This document shows, piece by piece, positions 15,784-23,942 of a stretch of 64,000 nt of DNA (position 1 is the stretch's first letter; each line of letters starts with the position of its first letter). The position numbers and the translations under genes were made by a program. The DNA is from UBA10329 sp964500205. GTDB taxonomy: Bacteria > Bacteroidota > Bacteroidia > UBA10329. A model generated the notes under the pieces. That model was not told where the DNA came from. It saw only the letters and a program-made list of their open reading frames with translations, and searched no databases. Location: contig CAZCNS010000012.1 in NCBI GenBank assembly GCA_964500205.1, forward strand, positions 62,001 to 126,000, in the 5' to 3' direction.

Positions 15784-16938
15784 TCACACGGTCCTCAGCG
15801 ATATGCGGAAGGTCGTGCCCACTCCCGGTTCCGAGCGCAGCACTGAGATCTTCCCTCCGTGATACTGTTCTATGATTCTGCGCGTGAGCGAAAGGCCGAG
15901 TCCCCAGCCGCGCTTCTTGCTGGTGTAGCCCGGCTCGAAAATCGTCTCGAACTTCCCCTTGGAGATGCCCTTGCCAGTGTCCGAGAGGTCGAGATGAAAC
16001 CTGTCGCCCTCAGCATGGAGCAGCACTGTGATGGCCCCCGCGCCCTCCATTGCGTCAATGGCATTTCGCACAAGATTCTCGATGACCCATGCGAAAAGGG
16101 CCACATTCACAGGCACGGACGGCTCGCCACTGAGGCGGTCATCGATCTCGAAGATCACTTTCTTTGAGCTGCGTGAGCGCATGTAACCGATGCTCTCATC
16201 GATCACCGCCCTGATGGGCTGCGGTTCCAGTTCGGGCACCGAGCCGATCTTGGAGAACCGCTCCGTGATGGTCTCCAGCCGTCTCACATCCTTCGACATG
16301 TCGGTCAGAATCTCCTCATCCACCTCTTTCAGGCGCAGGTACTCGATCCAAGCGATGAGTGATGAGAGGGGTGTGCCAAGCTGGTGGGCGGTCTCTTTGG
16401 CCATACCCACCCAAACGTGGTCTTGTTCGGCCTTGCGCGAGATGCTGAACGCGATGTAGGCCAGCAGGATGAACACCGAGATGATACCGAGGCTAACATA
16501 CGGGTAGTACTTCAGGCGATAGTACAGCACCGAGTTGTCGTAGTGGATATAGTTGTGCGACCCACCGTAAAGGTCGATCACGATCGGCTCATTGCGCCCA
16601 GCGATCTCCTGAAGCTGTTTTTCGAGGAAAACAGGGTCGTCCATCCTGTCCTCATCGAAGTTTCGGGCCGAGATCACGTTGCTATCATCATCGGTCAGGA
16701 TGATGGGGATGGTCGTGTTGTCCTTGATGACATCGAACACGAAGCTCAGATCGGCATCAGAGTCGGCACTGTTAGCAAGGAACTTGGTCCCCTTGGCCCA
16801 GAGCTCCACACGCCCGCGCTCCTCCTCGGCCAGTTCCTCCACAAGGCGGTTGGTGTAGAGCAGGGACCCGATGCCGATGGTCAATGCCAGCAGCACGAGC
16901 GCCATCTTCCATCGTTGTTTCTTCGAGTAAAGGTCCAT
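15784..16938 (-). CDS. Sensor histidine kinase
   Basis: A 384-residue membrane kinase. One transmembrane helix lies at about residues 12-30 and another at 147-168, enclosing a periplasmic sensor of about 115 residues. The phosphoacceptor is His185 in KETAHQLGTPLSSL. The N box is ENLVRNAIDAM, the G1 box DTGKGI, the F box FEPGYTSKKRGWGLGLS, and the end is GTTFRIS. There is no HAMP or PAS domain. No response regulator gene is adjacent, so it is an orphan here. The H-box HQLGTPL is a variant seen in Bacteroidota kinases. The signal it senses is unknown. Confidence 0.92.
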   Translation of the reverse strand: MDLYSKKQRWKMALVLLALTIGIGSLLYTNRLVEELAEEERGRVELWAKGTKFLANSADSDADLSFVFDVIKDNTTIPIILTDDDSNVISARNFDEDRMDDPVFLEKQLQEIAGRNEPIVIDLYGGSHNYIHYDNSVLYYRLKYYPYVSLGIISVFILLAYIAFSISRKAEQDHVWVGMAKETAHQLGTPLSSLIAWIEYLRLKEVDEEILTDMSKDVRRLETITERFSKIGSVPELEPQPIRAVIDESIGYMRSRSSKKVIFEIDDRLSGEPSVPVNVALFAWVIENLVRNAIDAMEGAGAITVLLHAEGDRFHLDLSDTGKGISKGKFETIFEPGYTSKKRGWGLGLSLTRRIIEQYHGGKISVLRSEPGVGTTFRISLRTV

Positions 16939-16962
16939 TCGGGCGAAGGTCGGGGGAAAATG

Positions 16963-17766
16963 TCAGTCGGTGTATGGATTCACCCCTGTCAGTTCTTTCA
17001 GACTGACTATGGGCCTGCCCGAGTCACGGCAGATTCTGATCACCTCGCGGACGGCTTCGAGACTGTTCGGATTGGTGTCGTGAAAAAGAAGGAGGGTCGC
17101 CTTCGGCAAACGGGGGAGCACACGGTTCAGGATCTGCTTGGCAGAGGTGCCCACCCCGTCCCGAGATCGGAGGTCCCAGCCGATGATGGTAAGTTCCTCG
17201 GCTTTCACGGTCTGGGCTATTTTCGGGTTCATCACTCCGAACGGTGGTCGGAAATAACGCGGCACACGTCCGATGGCATTCCTCACCGCATCGCTGCATT
17301 TCCTCATTTCGTACCTGATACTCTCGTTGGTCATCATACCGAAACGATGGGTGTGCGAGAAGGTGTGATTGCCCACCACATGCCCCTCATCAATCATCCG
17401 TTTCAGAAGTTCAGGGTGCTGTTCGGCTTTTTTTCCGATGACGAAAAATGCAGCCTTAACACCCTCTTCAGCCAGCATGTTAAGCAAGGCGGTCGTGTGC
17501 TGTGGGTCGGGGCCGTCATCAAAGGTGATGGCTATTGCATCGCCTTTCCCTTTCCATTTTGTTTCTCCGAAAAACTGCGAACCGATGTCGAAAACGCCCC
17601 ATCCGAGCGTGATTACGTACGCAAGGCCGATGATGCCGAACACCCACATCCCGACCAGTCCTGACCATATGGCCGCAGCGGCTGCTGACAGGGCCACGAG
17701 CGCGATGATGTTCAGTTTTCGGAAGTCGGGTCTCACCGTGTCAATGGTTTTTTCTTTCCAAAGCAA
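16963..17766 (-). CDS. Polysaccharide deacetylase (NodB domain)
   Basis: A 267-residue membrane-anchored enzyme. Two hydrophobic helices lie at about residues 20-60, then a NodB homology domain with motif 1 ITFDDGPDPQHT, motif 2 GNHTFSHTH with the metal-binding histidines, motif 3 FRPPFG and motif 4 LLLFHDTN. The family removes N-acetyl groups from chitin-like polymers or peptidoglycan. Its start overlaps the end of the ketosynthase-like gene by 26 bases, so the two are translationally coupled. This raises the possibility of a role in a lipid or pigment pathway rather than cell wall work. Confidence 0.88.
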   Translation of the reverse strand: MLWKEKTIDTVRPDFRKLNIIALVALSAAAAAIWSGLVGMWVFGIIGLAYVITLGWGVFDIGSQFFGETKWKGKGDAIAITFDDGPDPQHTTALLNMLAEEGVKAAFFVIGKKAEQHPELLKRMIDEGHVVGNHTFSHTHRFGMMTNESIRYEMRKCSDAVRNAIGRVPRYFRPPFGVMNPKIAQTVKAEELTIIGWDLRSRDGVGTSAKQILNRVLPRLPKATLLLFHDTNPNSLEAVREVIRICRDSGRPIVSLKELTGVNPYTD

Positions 17767-18640
17767 TGATCATTTCCTGCCCACTGAAACGGTGATGCAC
17801 CGCTGCTTTACCTATGGTCGGGTCATTCTCGAAATACTGTAAAGCGAGATGAAGCCCGAATCCAGGAGCTGTGAAGAATTCCCCGCAGAAGTCCGTGTAA
17901 ACCACCGAGCTGTCACCTTTTTCCACAGAAGAAAGATTGGTAAGCAGGAGGTCGGTTTCCAAACCTTTCAAGAGGTTTTGCCCCATGTCGGTGTTCACTG
18001 TAATGTTGGACACCTTGGCGATGCTGCTGTCTGTGGCCTTCTGCGAAACATGCCAGAACGCGCTGCCCTCGCCCAGCACAGGTAGCGGATGGCCGAACCT
18101 CTCCGCAAGCGCGGTGATCATGGCGCATTCGTCTGCAGTCATTTCATCCACAGCGCCCACCAACGCACTCTGCGCATCGCCCTCGGCCAGCAGCAGTTGC
18201 GCGTCCAGCAGGGCATAGGCCAGAGACTGGTTACCCTGCGTGTGCGTCATGTTGTAGTTGCGATTACCGAGCAGCAGGGCCAATTGTCCCGCTATACTAT
18301 TGTGCGTGCTCTGGATGAATGCCGTGGGCGACTGCGTGCCTTCTGCGCTCTGGTACATCGCCCCTACGAACTTCAGCGTGTCTTGGATGCAGCCGAGGCC
18401 CGTGCCCACGATGATGGCATCTGTAGCCTCCGCCTTTGCCTGCCGCAATGCCTCCACGCCACAGGCAACGCCCATCTTCAGCACGGTGCTCATCCTGCGG
18501 ATCTGCGCAGGGGAGACATACTGCTTGTAGTCAGGGCTGATGAGCGATGATGCATCGTTGGCCCCGGCCAGGCCGCTTATCAGCTTATCGTTCAGAAAGG
18601 AGTCCTGGTAGGAGATGCAGACGGATGAGTTGATGTACAT
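17741..18640 (-). CDS. Ketosynthase-like chain length factor
   Basis: A 299-residue protein matching the N-terminal half of beta-ketoacyl synthases (PTAFIQSTHNSIAGQLALLL, then SALVGAVDEM). Where a true ketosynthase has the nucleophilic cysteine (TACxS) it has THTQGNQS, with glutamine, the substitution known from chain length factors. It is also about 100 residues shorter than a full ketosynthase. Proteins of this type occur in aryl polyene and flexirubin gene clusters of Bacteroidota; that pathway link is inference because the other cluster genes are not in the window. It overlaps the deacetylase gene by 26 bases. Confidence 0.78.
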   Translation of the reverse strand: MYINSSVCISYQDSFLNDKLISGLAGANDASSLISPDYKQYVSPAQIRRMSTVLKMGVACGVEALRQAKAEATDAIIVGTGLGCIQDTLKFVGAMYQSAEGTQSPTAFIQSTHNSIAGQLALLLGNRNYNMTHTQGNQSLAYALLDAQLLLAEGDAQSALVGAVDEMTADECAMITALAERFGHPLPVLGEGSAFWHVSQKATDSSIAKVSNITVNTDMGQNLLKGLETDLLLTNLSSVEKGDSSVVYTDFCGEFFTAPGFGLHLALQYFENDPTIGKAAVHHRFSGQEMIIALERKNH

Positions 18641-18788
18641 GGGCCTTACTGAGAGTGCGCAAAGGTCGGTATATCAAAAGGAGCCTATGATCGATGGAAT
18701 GTGGAATGTGTCGGGTCATCTTAACGGCAGAAGTTTTTCTATCGCCATGAATTTCTGATGATGTGATTCTCGTAAAGAAGTAAACCGT

Positions 18789-18796
18789 ATTTTCGC
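18789..18796 (+). promoter_or_regulatory. Possible -7 box TATTTTCG for rpmB
   Basis: TATTTTCG, one base off TAnnTTTG, lies 37 bases before the rpmB ATG. The same octamer precedes the acyl-CoA dehydrogenase gene. Weak evidence. Confidence 0.3.
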
Positions 18797-18833
18797 GGCC
18801 CGATTAAGCGAACAACATACAGATTAGAAAGTC

Positions 18834-19073
18834 ATGGCAAGGGTCTGCGAGATAACAGGAAAGAAGGTGATGGTGGGTAACAGTGTGTCCCACTCGAACA
18901 GGAAAACCAAGCGTAAGTTCCTGCCGAACCTCTTCAAGAAGAAGTTCTATTCAGAAGCTGACGGAGAATGGGTATCGGTGAAGGTGTCGGCCAATGGCCT
19001 CCGGACCATCGATAAGAAGGGCTTCGATGCTGCTTATGCTGACGCAAAGAAGCTCGGTCTCGGTAAGAATTGA
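18834..19073 (+). CDS. rpmB: 50S ribosomal protein L28
   Basis: A 79-residue L28 with the family opening MARVCEITGKKVMVGNSVSH followed by NRKTKRKFLPNL. It is a structural protein of the large ribosomal subunit. In many Bacteroidota rpmG follows rpmB directly; here it is followed by a terminator instead, so L33 must be encoded elsewhere. Confidence 0.97.
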   Translation: MARVCEITGKKVMVGNSVSHSNRKTKRKFLPNLFKKKFYSEADGEWVSVKVSANGLRTIDKKGFDAAYADAKKLGLGKN

Positions 19074-19089
19074 TACGTCATCACGATAT

Positions 19090-19125
19090 AAAAGCCGCTA
19101 TGGAGAAATCCTGAGCGGCTTTTTT
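19090..19125 (+). terminator. Rho-independent terminator after rpmB
   Basis: Stem AAAGCCGCT at 19091-19099 and AGCGGCTTT at 19114-19122 with a 14-base loop, followed by more T. It starts 17 bases after the rpmB stop. Confidence 0.85.
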
Positions 19126-19163
19126 GTGGGCGGAATTCACTGAACCGAAGCGTCCCGGTGGGT

Positions 19164-19346
19164 TCAATCTCTTGTCATCAGTTGCTTTAGGGTATCGCGG
19201 TAGCCTTTCAGTTGACTTTCGAAATCCATGTCTGGATCTCTGAAGGTCTTCGGATTCTCCATCAAGTGACGGTACACCTCTGGCTTTTCAACACGCAACC
19301 GCTCGGTCAGTTGCGCAATGTCATTCTGAATCTCATGCTCTGTCAT
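19164..19346 (-). CDS. Small hypothetical protein
   Basis: A 60-residue, charged, helix-rich protein (MTEHEIQNDIAQLTERLRVE and ending LKQLMTRD) with no recognised family. The coding pattern looks real: it has a regular ATG, and hydrophobic residues at helical spacing. It is alone between rpmB and a small membrane protein gene. Confidence 0.5.
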   Translation of the reverse strand: MTEHEIQNDIAQLTERLRVEKPEVYRHLMENPKTFRDPDMDFESQLKGYRDTLKQLMTRD

Positions 19347-19401
19347 GGTGCTTGTTCTTTGATGATGATGCCAATTTAGTCATTAGCGGCAGAATGTCAA
19401 G

Positions 19402-19725
19402 TCAGAAAGGCGGTGGGTGGGCAATCAGCTTAGCGCATCCCCACTGGACGAGCACATATAGAAACGCAAGCACAACAGCTGCGATGCCTATGGCAACAAG
19501 GTCTTTCAGAATCCGCTCCCTGCGTAAACGGATTCTGACTGCTTTCCGCACTTCAGTAAGCTCCTGCTCATCGAGTTCGCTGTGACCTGTGGACACCTCC
19601 TTCTCCGCGACTGCACCCCGATACAGCTCACGCAAATGGGCATAACGCTGCCTTCGTCTCCCCAAGAGCGCACGGTTGGCGCGCATCCTGTTGTTCATGT
19701 CCATGATGTGGCCTGCGGAGCTCAT
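19402..19725 (-). CDS. Small membrane protein
   Basis: A protein of about 107 residues if started at ATG 19725 (MSSAGHIMDMNNRMRANRAL), or 100 from ATG 19704. The N-terminal two thirds is charged, arginine-rich and helical. A single transmembrane segment near the C-terminus (LVAIGIAAVVLAFLYVLVQW) would anchor it in the membrane with a very short tail. No family is recognised. It is divergent from vapBC. Longer upstream starts would overlap the vapB promoter and are not chosen. Confidence 0.55.
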   Translation of the reverse strand: MSSAGHIMDMNNRMRANRALLGRRRQRYAHLRELYRGAVAEKEVSTGHSELDEQELTEVRKAVRIRLRRERILKDLVAIGIAAVVLAFLYVLVQWGCAKLIAHPPPF

Positions 19726-19779
19726 TTCGGGTGGCTGTCGGAATGAAGCTAAAATAACCATTGCGAATGAAGTCCTTAT

Positions 19780-19787
19780 TAACTTTG
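19780..19787 (+). promoter_or_regulatory. -7 box TAACTTTG of vapBC
   Basis: TAACTTTG matches TAnnTTTG and ends eight bases before the vapB ATG, which would give a near-leaderless mRNA. The same octamer precedes hicB at 33183-33190. Confidence 0.5.
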
Positions 19788-19795
19788 CTCTCACC

Positions 19796-20020
19796 ATGGA
19801 CGCAACAATCCGTATCGACAGCATTCTTGCCCAGATTTCCCAACTTGGGCCAGAGGCTCACGCTGAGATTCTCCGCAGGTTGTCAAAAGTGAAAACGGGC
19901 AAGAAGTCAGAGAAGACCATTTCGAGGGCAGGCATTCTGCAACTCGAATCACTTGGGGCGGAGGTGTGGAAGGATATGGATGTTGACCGTTACGTTTCAC
20001 AGGAACGGCAATGGGAGTGA
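19796..20020 (+). CDS. VapB-like antitoxin
   Basis: A 74-residue protein, MDATIRIDSILAQISQLGPE, continuing with HAEILRRLSKVKTGKK and a C-terminus ending RYVSQERQWE. It directly precedes a PIN-domain toxin gene and overlaps it by ten bases. Size and position mark it as the antitoxin. The family is not clear from the sequence, so the name is by partner. Confidence 0.72.
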   Translation: MDATIRIDSILAQISQLGPEAHAEILRRLSKVKTGKKSEKTISRAGILQLESLGAEVWKDMDVDRYVSQERQWE

Positions 20021-20448
20021 TTGAGCGACTAAATGGCCGTTCGGTCTTCATTGACACCGCTCCTCTCATATACTTTATCGAGGGTAGCTCTGAACATCAA
20101 TCGTTCCTCCGTCAGATTTTTGAGGGGAACGCCAAAGGTCAAATTCCTCTCTCAACCTCTGTGCTAACCTTGATGGAGGTGCTGGTTCAGCCGCTTAGGA
20201 AAGGGAAAGTCGATATTGCCGAGCAATACGAACGCATTCTGACGTCCACTCCCAATTTTGCTGTGCATGAGATTGATGCGACCATTGCCAAGACCGCTTC
20301 ACGACTTCGTGCCGAACTCAATCTCACAACGCCCGATGCGATTCAGGTCGCCACAGCGATGGAACGAGGTGCTGAATTTCTGCTTACCAACGACAAAGGA
20401 CTGAAAAGGGTGAAGGGAATTGACGTGCTCGTGTTGAGCGAGGTCTGA
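20011..20448 (+). CDS. vapC: VapC-type PIN-domain ribonuclease toxin
   Basis: A 145-residue PIN-domain protein. The four acidic active-site positions are visible: Asp15 in VFIDTAPLIYFIE, Glu in LTLMEVLVQP, Asp in LTTPDAIQVATA and Asp in FLLTNDKGLKR. VapC toxins cleave tRNA or rRNA when freed from their antitoxin. It overlaps the antitoxin gene. Unlike the modules near mutS and uvrA, I find no copied host-gene tail beside it. uvrA starts 83 bases later in the same direction. Confidence 0.88.
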   Translation: MGVIERLNGRSVFIDTAPLIYFIEGSSEHQSFLRQIFEGNAKGQIPLSTSVLTLMEVLVQPLRKGKVDIAEQYERILTSTPNFAVHEIDATIAKTASRLRAELNLTTPDAIQVATAMERGAEFLLTNDKGLKRVKGIDVLVLSEV

Positions 20449-20531
20449 CCGTCCCTCCTATTTTAGCCGCTCCCCGAACCATCCGCTCTGCGATCGGTTG
20501 AGGAGCAACGAACCTGTTTACCTTCAATCCA

Positions 20532-23390
20532 TTGCCCACTCTGACCGCCACAACACCAGTTCCGCCCAAGCACTTCATCACCATCAAGGGTGCGCGGCTG
20601 CACAATCTGAAGAACATAGACCTTGTGCTTCCTCACCGGAAGCTTATCGTCATCACGGGTCTATCGGGGTCAGGAAAGAGCACCTTGGCGTTCGACACGC
20701 TCTATGCCGAAGGGCAGCGCAGATACATCGAGAGCCTAAGCGCCTACGCACGGCAGTTCCTCGGAAAAATTGACAAGCCCGAGGTGGACAGCATTCACGG
20801 CATTGCGCCCGCCATTGCCATCAGTCAGAAGGTGAAGAGCAGCAATCCGCGCAGCACGGTAGGCACCACCACCGAGATCTATGACTACCTGAAACTGCTG
20901 TTTGCCCGAATCGGACGGACGTTTTCGCCTATTTCGGGAAAGGAGGTGAAGCGGCACACGTCAGACAGCATCACACAGGAACTGCTTGCCCTGCCAGAGG
21001 GAACGCGGGTGATGGTGCTCGCCCCGTTCGGGAACATTCCGAAGGCCGCTTTGGAGCAGCGCATCCAGATTCTGAGGCATCAGGGCTATTCGCGTATTCG
21101 CTTGAACGGTGAGATTATCCGCATGGACGATGCCGAAGCGCACATCGCGAAGCAGAACGAGCTGGAGGTGCTCATTGACCGTTTTGCCATCGACACAGGC
21201 GAGGAAACCCAGAACCGCGTGCATGAGGCGGTGCGGAATGCGTTGGGCGAGGGGAGGGGAACATGTTTGGTTGATATTGGGACGGGGGGCGAGGGACGAG
21301 GGACGATGGACGAGGAAAATCGAAAATCGAAAATTGAAAACCGTCAATCGCAAATCCTTTCCTTCAGCACAGAGTTTGGTGCAGATGGCCTCATCTTCGA
21401 GGAGCCTTCTGTCAATCTTTTCAGTTTCAATAATCCCTTCGGGGCATGTAAGAAGTGTGAGGGCTATGGCAACGTGATCGGCATCGACCCCGATCTGGTC
21501 ATTCCCAATAAAGGACTGAGCATTTATGAGGATGCGGTGGCCTGTTGGAAGGGTGAAAGCATGGGCCAGTACCGTAACGCGCTGGTGCGGGCTTCGCGAG
21601 AGAACGGCTTCCCCATCCATCGTCCCATCCATGAACTGACCGAGGAGCAGATTCAGCTGCTGTGGAACGGTGATAGGCAATTTGACGGCCTCCACACTTT
21701 TTTTAAGATGTTGGAGGAGAACAGCTATAAGATACAGTACCGCGTGATGCTGTCGCGTTACCGTGGCAAGACCATTTGCCCAGAATGCCGTGGCACCAAG
21801 CTGCGCAAGGATGCGAACTATGTGAAGGTGGGTGGCAAGAGCATCTCCGACCTTGTGCTGATGCCTATCTCGGAGCTGGCGGACTTTTTCGCGGAGCTGA
21901 AACTGAACGATATGGAGCAAGAGGTCTCGAAGCGACTGATGCGCGAGATCACCACCCGCATCGGTTATTTGCAAGATGTTGGCCTCGGCTACCTGATGCT
22001 GAACCGCGAATCGAACACCCTTTCTGGCGGGGAAAGCCAGCGTATCCACCTCGCGGGATCGTTGGGCAGTTCGCTGGTGGGCAGCATGTACATCCTCGAT
22101 GAGCCGAGCATCGGGCTGCATCCCCGCGACACGGAAAGGCTCATCGGCATTTTAAAGAAGCTCCGCGACCTCGGCAACACGGTCATTGTGGTGGAGCATG
22201 ACGAAGACATCATGCGGGCTGCCGATCTCATTGTGGACATCGGGCCTGAGGCAGGTGTGCATGGTGGGGAGGTGGTGTTCCGTGGCACACAGGAGGAACT
22301 CGTCACCAAGGGAACGAGCCTCACGGCCAAGTACCTCACGGGTCAGATGGAGATTCCGGTTCCGAAGAAAAGAAGGCCCGCACGGGGCGAGATAAAGGTG
22401 GTGGGGGCGCGGCAGCATGACCTCAAGAACATCACGGTGGGCTTCCCGCTCAAGTGCTTGACAGTGATCACGGGCGTGAGTGGCTCGGGCAAGACCACGC
22501 TGATGCAGGACATCCTATATCCCGCGCTCAAGCGGCACTATGGCGGTTTTGGAATGCGCATCGGGCAGCATGACCGCATCGAGGGCAACCTCGACCGCAT
22601 CACCGATGTGGAGTTCGTGGATCAGGACCCCATCGGACGCAGCACGCGCAGCAACCCTGTGACCTACGTGAAGGCATATGACGACATCCGCAACCTCTTT
22701 GCGGACCAGAAGATGGCGAAGCTGCGTGGCTACCAGCCGCGCCATTTCTCATTCAACGTGGCAGGAGGCCGCTGCGAGGTGTGCGAGGGCGAAGGCACGG
22801 TGAAGATTGAGATGCAGTTCATGGCCGACATCATCATGAAATGCGAGTCTTGTGACGGCAAGCGTTTCAAGGAGGAGGTGCTGGAAATTCGGTTCGAGGA
22901 CAAGGACATCAACGACATCCTCTGCATGACGGTGGATGAGGCGATGGACTTCTTCACCATACACGCTCCTCGCATCGCCAACAAGATCAAACCCTTGCAG
23001 GACGTGGGTCTCGGTTATGTGCAACTGGGGCAGAGCAGCAGCACACTTTCAGGTGGGGAGGCGCAGCGCATCAAGCTGGCCACCTTCCTCGGCAAGGCGG
23101 GCAGCACCACAAGCAAACCCACGCTCTTCATCTTCGATGAGCCGACCACGGGGCTGCACTTCCACGACATCCACCGCCTGCTTGGGGCGTTCAACGCGCT
23201 GCTCGACCAGGGCCACACCATCATCCTTGTAGAACATCACCCCGATGTGATCAAATGTGCCGACCACGTCATCGACCTCGGCCCAGAGGGCGGAAAAGGT
23301 GGCGGTCAGGTCGTCTTTGAAGGAACGCCTGAGGAACTGGTGAAGTGCGAGGCATCGCTTACCGGGAGGGCGATGCGTTGGAAGGTGTGA
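20532..23390 (+). CDS. uvrA: Excinuclease ABC subunit A
   Basis: A 952-residue UvrA, which scans DNA for bulky damage and loads UvrB. The first ATPase has GLSGSGKSTLAFDTLYAEG and signature LSGGESQRIHL; the second has GVSGSGKTTLMQDIL and LSGGEAQRIKL. Zinc-binding CEVCEGEG and CESCDGKRF are present before the second signature. The TTG at 20532 is the likely start because no ATG fits the family N-terminus. At about residues 250-275 there is an odd in-frame insertion rich in Gly/Arg/Glu/Lys (EGRGTMDEENRKSKIENRQS) encoded by simple repeats. The intact 3' end is copied at 23943-24021 beyond a TA module. Confidence 0.96.
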   Translation: MPTLTATTPVPPKHFITIKGARLHNLKNIDLVLPHRKLIVITGLSGSGKSTLAFDTLYAEGQRRYIESLSAYARQFLGKIDKPEVDSIHGIAPAIAISQKVKSSNPRSTVGTTTEIYDYLKLLFARIGRTFSPISGKEVKRHTSDSITQELLALPEGTRVMVLAPFGNIPKAALEQRIQILRHQGYSRIRLNGEIIRMDDAEAHIAKQNELEVLIDRFAIDTGEETQNRVHEAVRNALGEGRGTCLVDIGTGGEGRGTMDEENRKSKIENRQSQILSFSTEFGADGLIFEEPSVNLFSFNNPFGACKKCEGYGNVIGIDPDLVIPNKGLSIYEDAVACWKGESMGQYRNALVRASRENGFPIHRPIHELTEEQIQLLWNGDRQFDGLHTFFKMLEENSYKIQYRVMLSRYRGKTICPECRGTKLRKDANYVKVGGKSISDLVLMPISELADFFAELKLNDMEQEVSKRLMREITTRIGYLQDVGLGYLMLNRESNTLSGGESQRIHLAGSLGSSLVGSMYILDEPSIGLHPRDTERLIGILKKLRDLGNTVIVVEHDEDIMRAADLIVDIGPEAGVHGGEVVFRGTQEELVTKGTSLTAKYLTGQMEIPVPKKRRPARGEIKVVGARQHDLKNITVGFPLKCLTVITGVSGSGKTTLMQDILYPALKRHYGGFGMRIGQHDRIEGNLDRITDVEFVDQDPIGRSTRSNPVTYVKAYDDIRNLFADQKMAKLRGYQPRHFSFNVAGGRCEVCEGEGTVKIEMQFMADIIMKCESCDGKRFKEEVLEIRFEDKDINDILCMTVDEAMDFFTIHAPRIANKIKPLQDVGLGYVQLGQSSSTLSGGEAQRIKLATFLGKAGSTTSKPTLFIFDEPTTGLHFHDIHRLLGAFNALLDQGHTIILVEHHPDVIKCADHVIDLGPEGGKGGGQVVFEGTPEELVKCEASLTGRAMRWKV
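21281..21355 (+). repeat. In-frame dispersed micro-repeat inside uvrA
   Basis: A GACGAGGGACGAGG-type run followed by AAAATCGAAAATCGAAAATTG. It is not part of the UvrA family sequence and keeps the reading frame. Similar runs are in the acyl-CoA dehydrogenase gene and before mutS. Confidence 0.6.
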
Positions 23391-23430
23391 TTTGGCGGGT
23401 GACCTTTTCAAGGCGACTTCAAAATCACCT

Positions 23431-23438
23431 TACCTTTG
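23431..23438 (+). promoter_or_regulatory. -7 box TACCTTTG of the ParE-type module behind uvrA
   Basis: TACCTTTG, a TAnnTTTG match, ends four bases before the antitoxin ATG at 23443. The module would therefore be transcribed separately from uvrA with almost no leader. Confidence 0.5.
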
Positions 23439-23442
23439 ATTC

Positions 23443-23634
23443 ATGGAAACACAGACCTTAAAATCGAGGCTATTGGAAATAGCCGAGCAGCTCCCTGTAG
23501 AGGCCAGTCTGGAGGATGTCTATGCCCAGCTTGCCCTACTCAATGATATTGACATGGCCGAGGAGGAGGTGAAGCGAGGTGAGACATACACGCACAAGGA
23601 GGTGGAGCAGATGGCCGCGAAATGGCTGAGGTGA
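23443..23634 (+). CDS. Antitoxin of the uvrA-associated module
   Basis: A 63-residue protein, METQTLKSRLLEIAEQLPVE, ending HKEVEQMAAKWLR. The C-terminal pattern, an acidic stretch with EEEVKRGETYTHKEVEQMAAKWL, is typical of antitoxins paired with ParE/RelE toxins. It lies 52 bases after the uvrA stop in the same direction and overlaps the toxin gene by 13 bases. Confidence 0.75.
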   Translation: METQTLKSRLLEIAEQLPVEASLEDVYAQLALLNDIDMAEEEVKRGETYTHKEVEQMAAKWLR

Positions 23635-23927
23635 TATGGACAAAACGTGCCACAGGGCAGCTTGAACGCGCAGTTCGCTACATTGAGGATGAGCAGGGGA
23701 CGGCCTACGCACGGGTAGTTCTGGATAGAATCCTCCACGATGTCAGTCTTTTGGCACAACAGCCGCGTCTCGGTTTCCGCGAGCCGTTGCTGCTTCACCG
23801 TAAATTCGAGTACTACTCGCTGGTGGTATGGAGCTACAAAGTGATTTACCGTGTGGAAAAGGAACGTGTCATCATCTCAAGGGTGTTTCATACCTCACGG
23901 AATCCGAATCGGATGCGAGGGGTGTGA
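23622..23927 (+). CDS. ParE/RelE-superfamily toxin behind uvrA
   Basis: A 101-residue toxin, MAEVIWTKRATGQLERAVRY, with the family features IWTKRATGQLERAVRYIED, QPRLGFREP, YYSLVVWSYKVIYRVE and the end VIISRVFHTSRNP. The WSYKVIYRVE strand and the VFHTSRNP end are characteristic of ParE-type toxins. It is intact. Fifteen bases after its stop begins the copied uvrA tail. Confidence 0.85.
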   Translation: MAEVIWTKRATGQLERAVRYIEDEQGTAYARVVLDRILHDVSLLAQQPRLGFREPLLLHRKFEYYSLVVWSYKVIYRVEKERVIISRVFHTSRNPNRMRGV

Positions 23928-23942
23928 AAAATGTGAACATCC

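Noticed and set aside
19796..20531. Looked for a copied host-gene tail around vapBC as at mutS and uvrA
   Set aside because: No gene in the same direction precedes vapBC closely, and no repeat was found on either side.
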